Positions 1-8,537 are shown, counted from the first letter of the stretch. The stretch: 21,808 bases of DNA from Limiplasma sp036645955 (GCA_036645955.1 JAVXND010000049.1:1-21808); one strand, 5' to 3'. The notes: generated from the sequence alone by a model not told the origin. Translations and numbers: made by a program.

Positions 1-116
1 CCCCCCGCAGGGGGACGCAGCACCGCGGCATGCCAATCCCGCAAAGGCGATTCCCCCCGCAGTGGGGCGCAGCACCGCGGCATGCCAATCCCGCAATTGC
101 CCCCACCCCCGCAGGG
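1..116. repeat. GC-rich direct repeat, 44 nt units with 52 nt period
   Basis: Positions 1-44 and 53-96 are the same 44-nt unit with two mismatches. Each begins with a CCCCCCGCAG..GGG-like imperfect palindrome and ends in GCATGCCAATCCCGCAA. A third, truncated start (CCACCCCCGCAGGG) lies at 103-116. The array enters from the left edge, so more copies may lie outside. No coding role is visible; it resembles dispersed intergenic repeats. The units are too close together and the spacer (8 nt) too short for a CRISPR array. Confidence 0.75.
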
Positions 117-134
117 TATTGATGGCCCCCCATC

Positions 135-172
135 AAAAAAACGCCCTCATTCACAAGGAATGAGAGCGTTTT
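135..172 (-). terminator. Rho-independent terminator of the PG-binding lipoprotein gene
   Basis: An 11-bp stem (141-151 with 159-169, one G-U pair when read on the minus strand) and a 7-nt loop are followed on the minus strand by a run of T (complement of 135-140). It lies just past the lipoprotein stop at 179. Ts also follow on the plus strand, so it may work in both directions. Confidence 0.85.
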
Positions 173-178
173 TATCCA

Positions 179-1900
179 TTAAATATTGCAGGGCAGCGCC
201 GCACTGCTAAACAACCGCTGCTGTGTTTGCTCGCCCGCCACGCCGTCCATGTCCAGCGCGTTTACCTGCTGGAATGTGCGTACCGCGCCCTCGGTGAGCT
301 GGTCAAACTTGCCTGTGATATCGCCGTCGTAGTATTTTAACTCGTACAGCGCATATTGCAGCTTCTTCACCGCCGAACCTGTACTGCCGATTTTCAGCTT
401 GGAATAGTTGCCGCTGTCAGGCGTGCCTCCGTACAGCAAGCGCTGTGTGCTGGGGCCCGCCATGCCCGTTACGCGCAGGCCTATCGCACGTTGATATTCG
501 CTGATGGCAGAAGCCGTGTCGTTTCCAAAGGAACCATCCAGCGAGCCGTTATAATACCCTGTGGCGGATAGTGCGGATTGAAGCGCCGTCACGTTTTGCT
601 TGTTGTTTTTGGAGGTGGTGGAAAGGGTGGCGTAGCCGTTGGAGGATGCGTTGGCACCGTACACCTCCGGCTTGGTGCCGCTGGAGGTGTTGTTGTTGTT
701 GCCTGTGCCGTTGATGGCGGCATAGATGGCGTTCATGGTTGCCTTGCCCGCAACGCCGTCAGCGGTTAAGCCGTTGCTGCTCTGGAAGGCGGTTACAGCC
801 GCTGTGGTACCCGCGCCATAATCGCCGTCTACATTTCCTGTGTAATAATTGAGGGCTTTCAAATTGGTTTGCAGGGAGCGCACACCGCCGCCGCTCATGC
901 CCTCTTTTAAAGAGCCTAGGTTGGCCGCAACGCCTGCGGCTTTTTTAGCGGAGGAGGAGTAGAGCTTGGTAAGCGTGGTTGGCCCTGCAATGCCATCGGA
1001 ATAAATGCCGTTGCGCTTCTGGAAGGCAATGACCGCCGCCTCGGTGGTTTCTTCAAAATCGCCGTCAGCGGTTCCGCTCATATAGCCAAGCACAATCAAG
1101 CGATTTTGCAAAATCTTGACCTGTGCGCCAGAGGAACCAATTCGCAAATAAATATCGGTCTTGCCGTTTGTGTAGCTGCTGGCAGGTTTTTTGGTGGGCT
1201 TGCCCGCATTGTTGTTGTTATTATTGTTACTGCCGGCAGGCTTCTTTTTGGCGTTGGCGCTGTATAGCTTTTCCTGCGTGGCCTTGCCCGCCTTGCCATC
1301 AGACGTTAAACCGTTGACACTTTGGAAGGACTGTACCGCAGTCGCGGTGCCCTCGCCGTAGGTGCCATCCACAGAGCCTGTGTAATAGCCTAAGTTTTTC
1401 AGCTGCTGCTGCAAGCGCTTTACGTCCGTGCCCTTGGAGCCTTTTTTGAGGGTGCTGCCCGCATTGCTTGCACCATCAGGCTTAGGGGTTGCGGTGGCTT
1501 TGTTTACGCCGACGGTGCTTTGCCCGCCCTGATTGGTTTTTTGGGGAAGGGGATTGGGGGTTGACTCTGTTACAGGAATCACATTATTGGGCGGGTTGGT
1601 GGCGGTATCGTCGCCAAAATTCCAGTTGGCCCAATCCACCTGTTGATTCTCCGTCGCCGCAGGGGCAGGCGCAGGGCTTGGGGACGCAGTGATCACAGGC
1701 TCTGCGGTAATCACCGTATCAAAGCCTTGTCCGCCATCGGGCGCATTTAAGCCGTTGTTGGGGTCGGTCACGTTATCAGGCGTCATATAGCACCCGCTTA
1801 AAATGATGCATGCGAGCGCCAACAGCAAAATCATCGCCGCACGCTTTGACAGGGACGACCATGCGCCTCGATGGTTTAGGATGGGGTTGCACTGTTTCAC
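179..1900 (-). CDS. Lipoprotein with five peptidoglycan-binding (PG_binding_1) domains
   Basis: This is a surface lipoprotein probably anchored to the membrane and gripping cell-wall peptidoglycan. Numbered from the GTG at 1909, a hydrophobic segment (26-38) ends in a lipobox, L-S-G-C, with lipid-accepting Cys40. A Pro/Thr/Ala-rich spacer follows (45-150). Five PG_binding_1 repeats then lie at about 154-217, 255-318, 334-397, 431-493 and 505-570, each with the family pattern LQ..L..LGYY.G..DG.fg..T..Av..FQ..nGL..DG.aG..T...L. Asn-rich linkers separate several repeats. No hydrolase, transpeptidase or other catalytic domain is seen. I prefer the GTG at 1898-1900 because GGAG (1909-1912) lies 8 nt upstream; the GTG at 1907-1909 overlaps that Shine-Dalgarno. 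The gene is probably monocistronic: its own terminator follows, and 191 nt separate it from addA upstream. Confidence 0.85.
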   Translation of the reverse strand: MKQCNPILNHRGAWSSLSKRAAMILLLALACIILSGCYMTPDNVTDPNNGLNAPDGGQGFDTVITAEPVITASPSPAPAPAATENQQVDWANWNFGDDTATNPPNNVIPVTESTPNPLPQKTNQGGQSTVGVNKATATPKPDGASNAGSTLKKGSKGTDVKRLQQQLKNLGYYTGSVDGTYGEGTATAVQSFQSVNGLTSDGKAGKATQEKLYSANAKKKPAGSNNNNNNNAGKPTKKPASSYTNGKTDIYLRIGSSGAQVKILQNRLIVLGYMSGTADGDFEETTEAAVIAFQKRNGIYSDGIAGPTTLTKLYSSSAKKAAGVAANLGSLKEGMSGGGVRSLQTNLKALNYYTGNVDGDYGAGTTAAVTAFQSSNGLTADGVAGKATMNAIYAAINGTGNNNNTSSGTKPEVYGANASSNGYATLSTTSKNNKQNVTALQSALSATGYYNGSLDGSFGNDTASAISEYQRAIGLRVTGMAGPSTQRLLYGGTPDSGNYSKLKIGSTGSAVKKLQYALYELKYYDGDITGKFDQLTEGAVRTFQQVNALDMDGVAGEQTQQRLFSSAALPCNI

Positions 1901-1940
1901 AATCAACACTCCGTTTCGTAGCCTTCATTATGCAGTAAAT

Positions 1941-1969
1941 GTTACAAACCTTTTAAGAAGATACGTCAA
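1941..1969 (-). promoter_or_regulatory. Possible sigma-A promoter for the PG-binding lipoprotein
   Basis: On the minus strand TTGACG (1964-1969) and TGTAAC (1941-1946) are 17 nt apart, which would give a leader of about 30 nt before the GTG at 1900. The -10 match is only four of six. A rival -10, CATAAT at 1927-1932 with an upstream TG, lacks a good -35. Confidence 0.4.
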
Positions 1970-2091
1970 ATGACCGCATTCATCGTATCGCCCTTATTGT
2001 ACAGGTAAAATCTTGGAAAATCAACCCCCAATATTCACCTGTGCATCATATAAACGAACGAAAGGGTCCTTTTGTTCCCTCAAAAAAGAAA

Positions 2092-5000
2092 TCATTTTGT
2101 CACAATTTGACCGTTTCCGCTGTCCTCGCTCACCGCTTCCCCCGTTTGGAGGGCAAATAAAATACTTTCACTCACAGGATAGGGCGTGGCGCAAAGAAGC
2201 GCTTCGCGGTAAAAATGCAGCTGGCGCGCGTATCTAGGCCACAGCTCCTCTGCCCGCTCCACATGATCGGTCTTAAAATCCACAAGCACCCATGCGCCAT
2301 TTTCCAAAAAGCAAAGATCCAGCACGCCTTGTAGAATGGTGTCGAACGGTTTTGTGATTTTCATGTTAAAGCTCCACTCCCGCATAATGCGCGGAGAAGC
2401 CAGCATGCGCGCGCCCAAGTCGCTTCTTAAAAAGCCTGCGATCATTTTTCGGTTGCATAGCGCCGCCTGCTCCTTTGTAAAAACCCCTTGCAAAACCATC
2501 CGTTCCATTTCGGCGCTCACAAAATTCTGGGTAGCCGCTTGGCTTCGCATGGCCTCACGCGCCCCTGCGATGCACAAAAGCCCTAGCGCTTTATGGGTTT
2601 GCACGCCGCCCTGCAGGGCGCGTTCTTCCTTTTTTGCCGTCATAAAATCAGGCAATGCCGGCAGAGAGCTTAACAGCCTGGGCTTTGATAGCATGAAGGG
2701 AACCCTTTTTTGCTCCGCCGTTTCCTCTTCATCCTCTGGATAAACCTCCTGCGTAGCTGTGCCCTCCTGCAAAGCGCGGCATAATGCCGTTACCCCCAGC
2801 TTCAATGGCAAATGTGCAAAAAGCGGTTTTTCCTCCGTCGGTTTTTGACTGCTTTTGTCTGCATAAATGTTTTCGTTGCTCTGCAAGGCTTTCACTTCAA
2901 AAGGCCGCAGTGTCATGGGAATTTGAAGCTTGACATCCTCCTGATTCTGTGAACGCTTTGAGATGCATGGATCTATGTGGAAAACGATACGCCAAGGGGC
3001 CTCTTTCTGTGGAAAACTTGTGGAGTTTGTGGTTAAACCTGTTTTCAAATGTATATTCCTCATGCCTTCTGTGGAAAACTCATCCTGCGCCCACTCCTCC
3101 ACAATGTCCTGCGCACTCACACATTGCAGCAGCCATTCCAGCATGCTTTTTGCAGAGCTCACCATAAAGATATCGCCTGAATTGTCGTACCCTGCATCCA
3201 AGGCACGGGTGACAGAATCGTAATTGCTGTTTTTTTCGGACAGGGTGCCCAGCATCACCAAACGGTTTTTGGGTCTTGTCATGGCCACATACAAAAGCCT
3301 CGCACGCTCCGCGCGATCCTCGCTTTGCTCCCTGAGCGTAATGGCCGCCTGCAAAAGCGTGCCCCGCTTTGTGCGTGCCTTTTCATGCACATATTGAAGC
3401 CCAAAGCCCAGCTCCCCATGCACGGTCAGCAATTTTGAGTTGGCCCTTCTTTTGAGCGGACTTCCCAAGCCCATTAAATACACTGTGGGAAATTCAAGCC
3501 CCTTTGATTTGTGGATGGTCATAATGCGCACCACATCCTCCCAAGGGTTCAAAACGGTGGGACTGCCAGAGGAGGCCGCCTCGCTCTTGGGGTCGAAGCC
3601 CTCCAAAAAGCCGCGAAGTCCGCCCGATTGCGTTTTTGCGTAGTCGCCCGCCTTATCGCAGAGCATGCGCAAATTGGCTTGCCTCAGCTTTCCGCCAGGC
3701 TGTGCGCCATAGTGCACATACAAACCGCTGCGCCCCATAAAATCCCAAAGATATTCATCGGGGGACATGCTATTGTAAAGGAAGCGTTCCTGCTCCAGCG
3801 CCTGCAAAGCTTGACTGCACCGCCTTGCCAGCTGCGGTTCGTCCTCGCATTGTGCCGTTTCCCTCATGGCCTCTAAAAAGCTGGCTTCCCTCTGCGGCTT
3901 GTGCAGGCGAATTTGTGCAAGCTCGCGTTCGGTCATTTCAAATATTGGACTGCGAAGCTCTGCAATCAACGCCACATCATCCATCAGGTTATCAATCAGC
4001 TTCAAATGGGAGAGCACCTGTATCATTTCGTCGCTCGCAAGCGAATCAGCGCCGTTTTCGCAATACACCGGCACGCCTGCGGCGGTGAGCACGGATTCCA
4101 CACGGTTTGAAATGTTTTTGCTCACAGGCAGTAAAATCACAACATCGCGGTAGTGAAGCACGCCGCTTGGCTTTCCCTCGGCATCCAGCACCGTTTCTCC
4201 CACCGTTTTTTGGATATCGTTTGCAATCCACTCCGCTTGCGCAAGCACCAAATCGGCAGATGTTTGGTGAAAGCTGTTGAATATCTGCAATTCTGTCTGC
4301 GGATCCTCTATGGAGGGTGCGCCGGGGTAGAGCATAGCGTCCACATCGTAATCAATTTCCGTCACACGCTTGTCCATCACATGCCCGAATACGCGGTTCA
4401 CCGCGTTCAGCACGCCTGTGCGGCTTCTGAAGTTGCGGTTCAATATGATTCTGCGCTGTGGTGCGTTTTCATCCGACGAAAAGCTTTGAAGCTTCTTCAA
4501 AAACAGTTTCGGCTCTGCCAAGCGGAAACGGTAAATGCTCTGCTTCACATCTCCCACGTAAAAAATGTATTGAGGGGGCTCTGCGCTAGGCTCGCGCTTA
4601 AGGCTATTTAAAATGCCCTCCTGCAAGGCGCTTACATCCTGATATTCATCCACAAAAATAGCGTCAAAGCTGTCTGCCTCTTGCTTTCTAAGCTCTTCCC
4701 TGCTAAGCACCTCAAGCGCCATATGCTCCAAATCGTTAAAATCAAGCACCGTTTGTTCCCGCTTGCGTGCGCTGAAATTTTCATGGAAGCTTCGCAAAAG
4801 CATCGCTATGCCTTGCGCGGCGGGCTGCATGCTTTGCATATCCCTTACGCCCTGCTCTAAATCCGCAGGCAGTAACTTTTGAAGCTCCTTGAGCATATCC
4901 TTATAGCGGTCCCGATTGTTTTTGAAATCCTCTGCCAGCTTGCTTTGGGTTTCATCCTCGGGCGTTACCCTAGGCAGGGTGGAAAATTTCACATGCGGTA

Positions 5001-5793
5001 AGCACTCCAAAAGCTTAGAAAAGCCATTTTCACATGCTTCCTTAAGCTCTGTAATGATCTGCCCGTCCAGCGCCAAGGTTTTGCGGTACTTTTCCGGAAA
5101 AACAGGGTTTTGCGCAAGCTTTTCTGAATCCGACCAGATGCTGTCAACGCCCACCAAAGTAAGCATGGCTTCTGTGCAAAAATCCACCGCCATCTGCTCA
5201 CCGTCAACCTTATCCAAGCACCAATTTTTCTTTGCGTACTGATCCAGCCAAGCCATGGGGTTTGGGCGGGACATAAGAAAGCGATACAGGGTATCCAGCA
5301 TTTCCACAATTTCGCGTTCTTTAAATTTATGGGTAAGAGCGGCAAGCTCCTCATTTTCCAGAGCATTTTCGTAAAGCTCGTTCAGCGTTTCCTCCAAGCT
5401 TTGGCTGTAGAGCTTTTCACGTGCGCGTTCATCGCTCAAACGAAACTGCGGATCTATGCCGCAATGTTCAAAATTCTGCCGAACCACATGCTGACAATAG
5501 GAATGGATGGTGCTGATTTTGGCGTTGGCAACCAATTCCGCTTCCTTCATGAGCTTCGGGTTTTCCTGCGCGGCTTCCATAAGCCTAAGCTCCAGCCTTT
5601 CGCGAAGCTCTGCTGCGGCGGCTCTTGTAAAGGTAACCACCAGCATGCGCGATATGCTAAGCCCCCGCTGTAAAATGAGCCGCAATATCCGTTCCACGAG
5701 CACGGCCGTTTTTCCGCTGCCTGCGGCCGCCGAAACCAATAATTCACGATTGTCCGCATAAACCGCCTGATGTTGAGCCTCTGTAAGCCGCAT
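2092..5793 (-). CDS. addA: ATP-dependent helicase/nuclease subunit A (AddA)
   Basis: AddA is the UvrD-like helicase and nuclease subunit of the AddAB double-strand-break repair complex, the Bacillota counterpart of RecBCD. Counting from a GTG at 5814, Walker A AAAGSGKT is at 29-36, motif II FVDEYQD at 387-393, motif III GDVKQSIYRFR at 421-431 and RNFRSR at 460-465. Motif V (MTIHKSKGLEF) and motif VI (LLYVAMTRPKNRL) follow. The C-terminal RecB-type nuclease shows LVDFKTD (near 1177-1183) and YARQLHFY. The real start is the ATG at 5791-5793: AGGAGG (5803-5808) precedes it, and the predicted transcription start (about 5812) falls within the upstream GTG. That gives 1233 residues, the normal family length. 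addB is not adjacent, which is unusual because most relatives carry addB-addA as an operon; it may lie elsewhere. Confidence 0.95.
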   Translation of the reverse strand: MRLTEAQHQAVYADNRELLVSAAAGSGKTAVLVERILRLILQRGLSISRMLVVTFTRAAAAELRERLELRLMEAAQENPKLMKEAELVANAKISTIHSYCQHVVRQNFEHCGIDPQFRLSDERAREKLYSQSLEETLNELYENALENEELAALTHKFKEREIVEMLDTLYRFLMSRPNPMAWLDQYAKKNWCLDKVDGEQMAVDFCTEAMLTLVGVDSIWSDSEKLAQNPVFPEKYRKTLALDGQIITELKEACENGFSKLLECLPHVKFSTLPRVTPEDETQSKLAEDFKNNRDRYKDMLKELQKLLPADLEQGVRDMQSMQPAAQGIAMLLRSFHENFSARKREQTVLDFNDLEHMALEVLSREELRKQEADSFDAIFVDEYQDVSALQEGILNSLKREPSAEPPQYIFYVGDVKQSIYRFRLAEPKLFLKKLQSFSSDENAPQRRIILNRNFRSRTGVLNAVNRVFGHVMDKRVTEIDYDVDAMLYPGAPSIEDPQTELQIFNSFHQTSADLVLAQAEWIANDIQKTVGETVLDAEGKPSGVLHYRDVVILLPVSKNISNRVESVLTAAGVPVYCENGADSLASDEMIQVLSHLKLIDNLMDDVALIAELRSPIFEMTERELAQIRLHKPQREASFLEAMRETAQCEDEPQLARRCSQALQALEQERFLYNSMSPDEYLWDFMGRSGLYVHYGAQPGGKLRQANLRMLCDKAGDYAKTQSGGLRGFLEGFDPKSEAASSGSPTVLNPWEDVVRIMTIHKSKGLEFPTVYLMGLGSPLKRRANSKLLTVHGELGFGLQYVHEKARTKRGTLLQAAITLREQSEDRAERARLLYVAMTRPKNRLVMLGTLSEKNSNYDSVTRALDAGYDNSGDIFMVSSAKSMLEWLLQCVSAQDIVEEWAQDEFSTEGMRNIHLKTGLTTNSTSFPQKEAPWRIVFHIDPCISKRSQNQEDVKLQIPMTLRPFEVKALQSNENIYADKSSQKPTEEKPLFAHLPLKLGVTALCRALQEGTATQEVYPEDEEETAEQKRVPFMLSKPRLLSSLPALPDFMTAKKEERALQGGVQTHKALGLLCIAGAREAMRSQAATQNFVSAEMERMVLQGVFTKEQAALCNRKMIAGFLRSDLGARMLASPRIMREWSFNMKITKPFDTILQGVLDLCFLENGAWVLVDFKTDHVERAEELWPRYARQLHFYREALLCATPYPVSESILFALQTGEAVSEDSGNGQIVTK

Positions 5794-5818
5794 GGGAAAA
5801 ACGCCTCCTTGCACTCTT

Positions 5819-5847
5819 ATTGTAGCGTATTTTCATGCGCTTGACAA
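5819..5847 (-). promoter_or_regulatory. Sigma-A promoter of addA
   Basis: On the minus strand TTGTCA (5842-5847) and TACAAT (5819-5824) are separated by exactly 17 nt; each is five of six to consensus. The expected transcription start, near 5812, leaves a short leader holding AGGAGG before the ATG at 5793. The -35 box abuts the first parS site. Confidence 0.75.
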
Positions 5848-5863
5848 TGTTTCACGTGAAACA
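5848..5863. promoter_or_regulatory. parS site 1 (ParB/Spo0J binding)
   Basis: The 16-bp palindrome TGTTTCACGTGAAACA is a perfect match to the chromosomal parS consensus known from Bacillus subtilis and most bacteria. Here the palindrome extends to 20 bp (5846-5865, AA..TT flanks). ParB loads here as a CTP-dependent clamp to organise and segregate the origin region. It directly adjoins the addA -35 box. Confidence 0.93.
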
Positions 5864-5885
5864 TTGCTCATTTTAGCAAAGCCTT

Positions 5886-5901
5886 TGTTTCACGTGAAAC
5901 A
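5886..5901. promoter_or_regulatory. parS site 2 (ParB/Spo0J binding)
   Basis: This is a second perfect TGTTTCACGTGAAACA, 38 bp from the first, in the same intergenic stretch between divergent addA and glgP. It ends 26 nt before the predicted glgP -35 box. Confidence 0.93.
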
Positions 5902-5927
5902 TTTCTTTTTTTTAGTGCAGTCAATAT

Positions 5928-5956
5928 TTGCTCAAAGCGCCTAATCATGCTATAAT
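5928..5956 (+). promoter_or_regulatory. Sigma-A promoter of glgP
   Basis: A perfect TATAAT (5951-5956) carries an extended -10 TG one base upstream (TGCTATAAT). Seventeen nucleotides before it is a weak -35, TTGCTC (5928-5933). The predicted start, near 5963, gives a leader of about 50 nt that ends in AAGGAGG. Confidence 0.7.
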
Positions 5957-6013
5957 ATGGCTTGATTTCTTTTTTACCACCTTCCACCACCATTCACGAC
6001 AAGGAGGCATCTT

Positions 6014-8467
6014 ATGGCCATTACCACATTTGATGTGGAATCCATCAAGCAAAACATTGTTGGGAAGCTTCAACGGTACAATGGGCTCACCGTGTCGGAG
6101 GCTTCTCCGCAGCAGCTATATAAGGCGGTCGCTTCCACAGTACGCGACCAAATTATGCAAAAATGGATGATTTCACGTGAACGCCGCCGCAAAACAAAGG
6201 GCAAACGCCTGTATTATCTGTCGGTAGAGTTTTTAACCGGCCGCTCCCTCAATTGCAATTTGATTAACCTGTGCTGTCAGGATAATTATGCGCAGGCGCT
6301 CAAGGAGCTACACATTGATTTGCAATCCATTATTCCCGAAGAACCCGAACCCGCTCTTGGCAATGGCGGCTTGGGTCGCTTGGCCGCTTGCTTTATGGAT
6401 AGCTTGGCCAGCATGGATGTACCTGCCATGGGCTGTACCATCCGCTACGAATACGGGCTTTTCCGTCAAAAAATGGTGGATGGCCAGCAGGTGGAGCTTC
6501 CAGATACTTGGCTTCAAAACGGCAACGTATGGGAAATGGCCGCTACAGAAGATACCTGCTCCGTAAGCTTCGGCGGCCACATTGAGGAGCGCGAAGAAAA
6601 CGGCCGCATGGTGTTTCATTTGGAGGACGCGTACACCATCGACGCTGTTCCCTATGATATGCCTGTGGTTGGCTTTGATAACGATTGCGTCAACACGCTT
6701 CGCACATGGAGCGCACGCAGCCGCGAGCGCATTGATTTGCAGCAGTTCGGCGAAGGCGAATACATGAAGGCCATGGAAGAAATGCAAATGGCCGAGGTTA
6801 TTTCAAAGGTGCTCTATCCCGAGGATAAGCACTACGAAGGCAAAATGCTTCGCCTCAAACAGCACTATTTCTTTACGAGCGCCACATTGCAATATGCCTT
6901 AAAATCCTTCAAAAAGAACTTTGGCAACAATTTCGACCTTTTGCCAGACAAGGCTGTGTTCCATATCAACGATACGCATCCGGGCTTGGCCATTCCAGAG
7001 CTCATGCGCCTGCTGATTGATCAAGAGGGCTTGAGCTGGGAGCTTGCACAGCGCATTACCTACCGCTGTATGGCTTATACCAACCATACCGTAATGCAGG
7101 AGGCGCTGGAGCGCTGGCCCATCGACATGATGCGCCAAACTCTGCCCCGCATTTACATGATTTTGGAAGAGCTGAATCGCCGCATTTGCGAAGATTTGTT
7201 TGTGAGCTACCCCGATCAGTGGGATCGCATCGGCCACATGGCCATTATCGGCTATGGTCAGGTGCACATGGCCAACCTCTGCGTAGCCATGAGCTACAGC
7301 GTCAATGGGGTAAGCCAGCTTCACGGTCAAATTTTGAAAAACTCCCTCTTTCACGATTATTGGCAGCTGGATAAATACAAGTTCACCGCCATCACAAACG
7401 GTATTACACACCGCCGCTGGCTGATTGAGTCTAACCCCAAGCTGACTGCCTTGCTCAAGGAAACCATCGGCCCAGATTTTGTTCGCGATGCAAGCAAGCT
7501 GGAAGCATTGGTTCCCTTTGCGGATGATTCCGCATTCCAAGACCAATTTGAAAAGGTAAAGCGGTTTAACAAAGAGCGCTTGCAAAAGCTGATCAAAACA
7601 CGCCAAAACATAGACATCGACACCTCCTTCATTTTTGATACGCAGGCAAAGCGTTTGCACGAATACAAACGGCAAATGCTCAATGCCATGCACATTCAAG
7701 TGCTTTACAACCGCATTGTGGAGGACTCCAATTTTACCATGCCGCCCCGCCTGTTCTTGTTTGGCGCAAAAGCCGCGCCCGGTTATTTCCGTGCAAAGCT
7801 GATCATTCGCTACATCAACGCTTTGGCAGATTTGATCGACAAGCACCCACGCGCCAGACAAATGCTCAAAATTGTGTACATTGAAAACTACGACGTGTCC
7901 ACCGCTGAACTGCTCATGCCCGCCACAGAAATCAGCCAACAGCTGTCCACCGCAGGCAAGGAAGCAAGCGGCACCGGCAACATGAAATTCATGATGAACG
8001 GCGCTGTTACCCTAGGCACCATGGACGGCGCAAACGTAGAAATTTACGAGCAGGTGGGCTTGGAAAACATCTACATCTTCGGCATGCGTGCAGATACCGT
8101 GGAGGGCATGTACCGCGAGCATAACTACAACCCCATGAGCATTTACGAGGCAAATGCAGAAATTCGCCGCGTGATGAACCAATGGCTCGACGGCTCGCTC
8201 TTCCCCAATGAGCCGCTTGCCTTACAGGATTTGTACCATACCCTGCTTGTGGGCGATTATAGCTCCATGCCTGATCCGTATTTTGTGCTCAAGGATTTTG
8301 GCAGCTATAACATGGCCAACCGCCGTGTCATGGACGATTACCAGAACCGTGAAAAGTGGCTGCACATGTCCATTATGAACACCGCAAAGTCTGGCTTCTT
8401 TAGCTCCGACCGTACCATTGCAGAATATGCGGAGCGCATTTGGAAAATCAAAACATCCAAAGCCTGA
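6014..8467 (+). CDS. glgP: Glycogen/maltodextrin phosphorylase
   Basis: A cytosolic PLP-dependent alpha-glucan phosphorylase (GT35) that releases glucose-1-phosphate from glycogen or maltodextrins using phosphate. The 817 residues are the full family length. Visible signatures are the N-terminal YYLSVEFLTGRSL and GNGGLGRLAACFMDS, the nucleotide/sugar-binding EYGLFRQ and NDTHP regions, the central TNGITHRRW, KRLHEYKRQ, and the PLP-site EASGTGNMKFMMNGA with Lys658 expected to carry the cofactor. AAGGAGG (6001-6007) sits 6 nt before the ATG. No other glycogen genes (glgA, glgB, glgC) are nearby; it is transcribed alone from its own promoter to its own terminator. The substrate preference, glycogen or maltodextrin, cannot be read from sequence alone. 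Confidence 0.96.
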   Translation: MAITTFDVESIKQNIVGKLQRYNGLTVSEASPQQLYKAVASTVRDQIMQKWMISRERRRKTKGKRLYYLSVEFLTGRSLNCNLINLCCQDNYAQALKELHIDLQSIIPEEPEPALGNGGLGRLAACFMDSLASMDVPAMGCTIRYEYGLFRQKMVDGQQVELPDTWLQNGNVWEMAATEDTCSVSFGGHIEEREENGRMVFHLEDAYTIDAVPYDMPVVGFDNDCVNTLRTWSARSRERIDLQQFGEGEYMKAMEEMQMAEVISKVLYPEDKHYEGKMLRLKQHYFFTSATLQYALKSFKKNFGNNFDLLPDKAVFHINDTHPGLAIPELMRLLIDQEGLSWELAQRITYRCMAYTNHTVMQEALERWPIDMMRQTLPRIYMILEELNRRICEDLFVSYPDQWDRIGHMAIIGYGQVHMANLCVAMSYSVNGVSQLHGQILKNSLFHDYWQLDKYKFTAITNGITHRRWLIESNPKLTALLKETIGPDFVRDASKLEALVPFADDSAFQDQFEKVKRFNKERLQKLIKTRQNIDIDTSFIFDTQAKRLHEYKRQMLNAMHIQVLYNRIVEDSNFTMPPRLFLFGAKAAPGYFRAKLIIRYINALADLIDKHPRARQMLKIVYIENYDVSTAELLMPATEISQQLSTAGKEASGTGNMKFMMNGAVTLGTMDGANVEIYEQVGLENIYIFGMRADTVEGMYREHNYNPMSIYEANAEIRRVMNQWLDGSLFPNEPLALQDLYHTLLVGDYSSMPDPYFVLKDFGSYNMANRRVMDDYQNREKWLHMSIMNTAKSGFFSSDRTIAEYAERIWKIKTSKA

Positions 8468-8496
8468 GCAGGGTGACAAAAGCATAAGAAACCGAC

Positions 8497-8537
8497 AGGG
8501 GCCGCACACCGCATTGTGGTGGCGCGGCCCTATTTTT
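8497..8537 (+). terminator. Rho-independent terminator of glgP
   Basis: Thirty nt after the glgP stop, a GC-rich stem (GGGCCGC with GCGGCCC, inner CACC/GGTG) is followed by TATTTTTAT. Confidence 0.85.

Noticed and set aside
1..116. CRISPR array
   Set aside because: Repeat units are 44 nt with 8-nt spacers, only two full copies, and no cas genes are nearby.
5794..5814. GTG start for addA at 5814
   Set aside because: The AGGAGG ribosome site lies inside the extension, and the promoter -10 at 5819-5824 puts transcription start at about this GTG.
6899..7939. A 346-codon open frame on the minus strand
   Set aside because: It lies wholly antisense to glgP, whose protein is conserved throughout. 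The antisense translation is rich in His/Cys/Val without any family motif, a common shadow of biased codon use.
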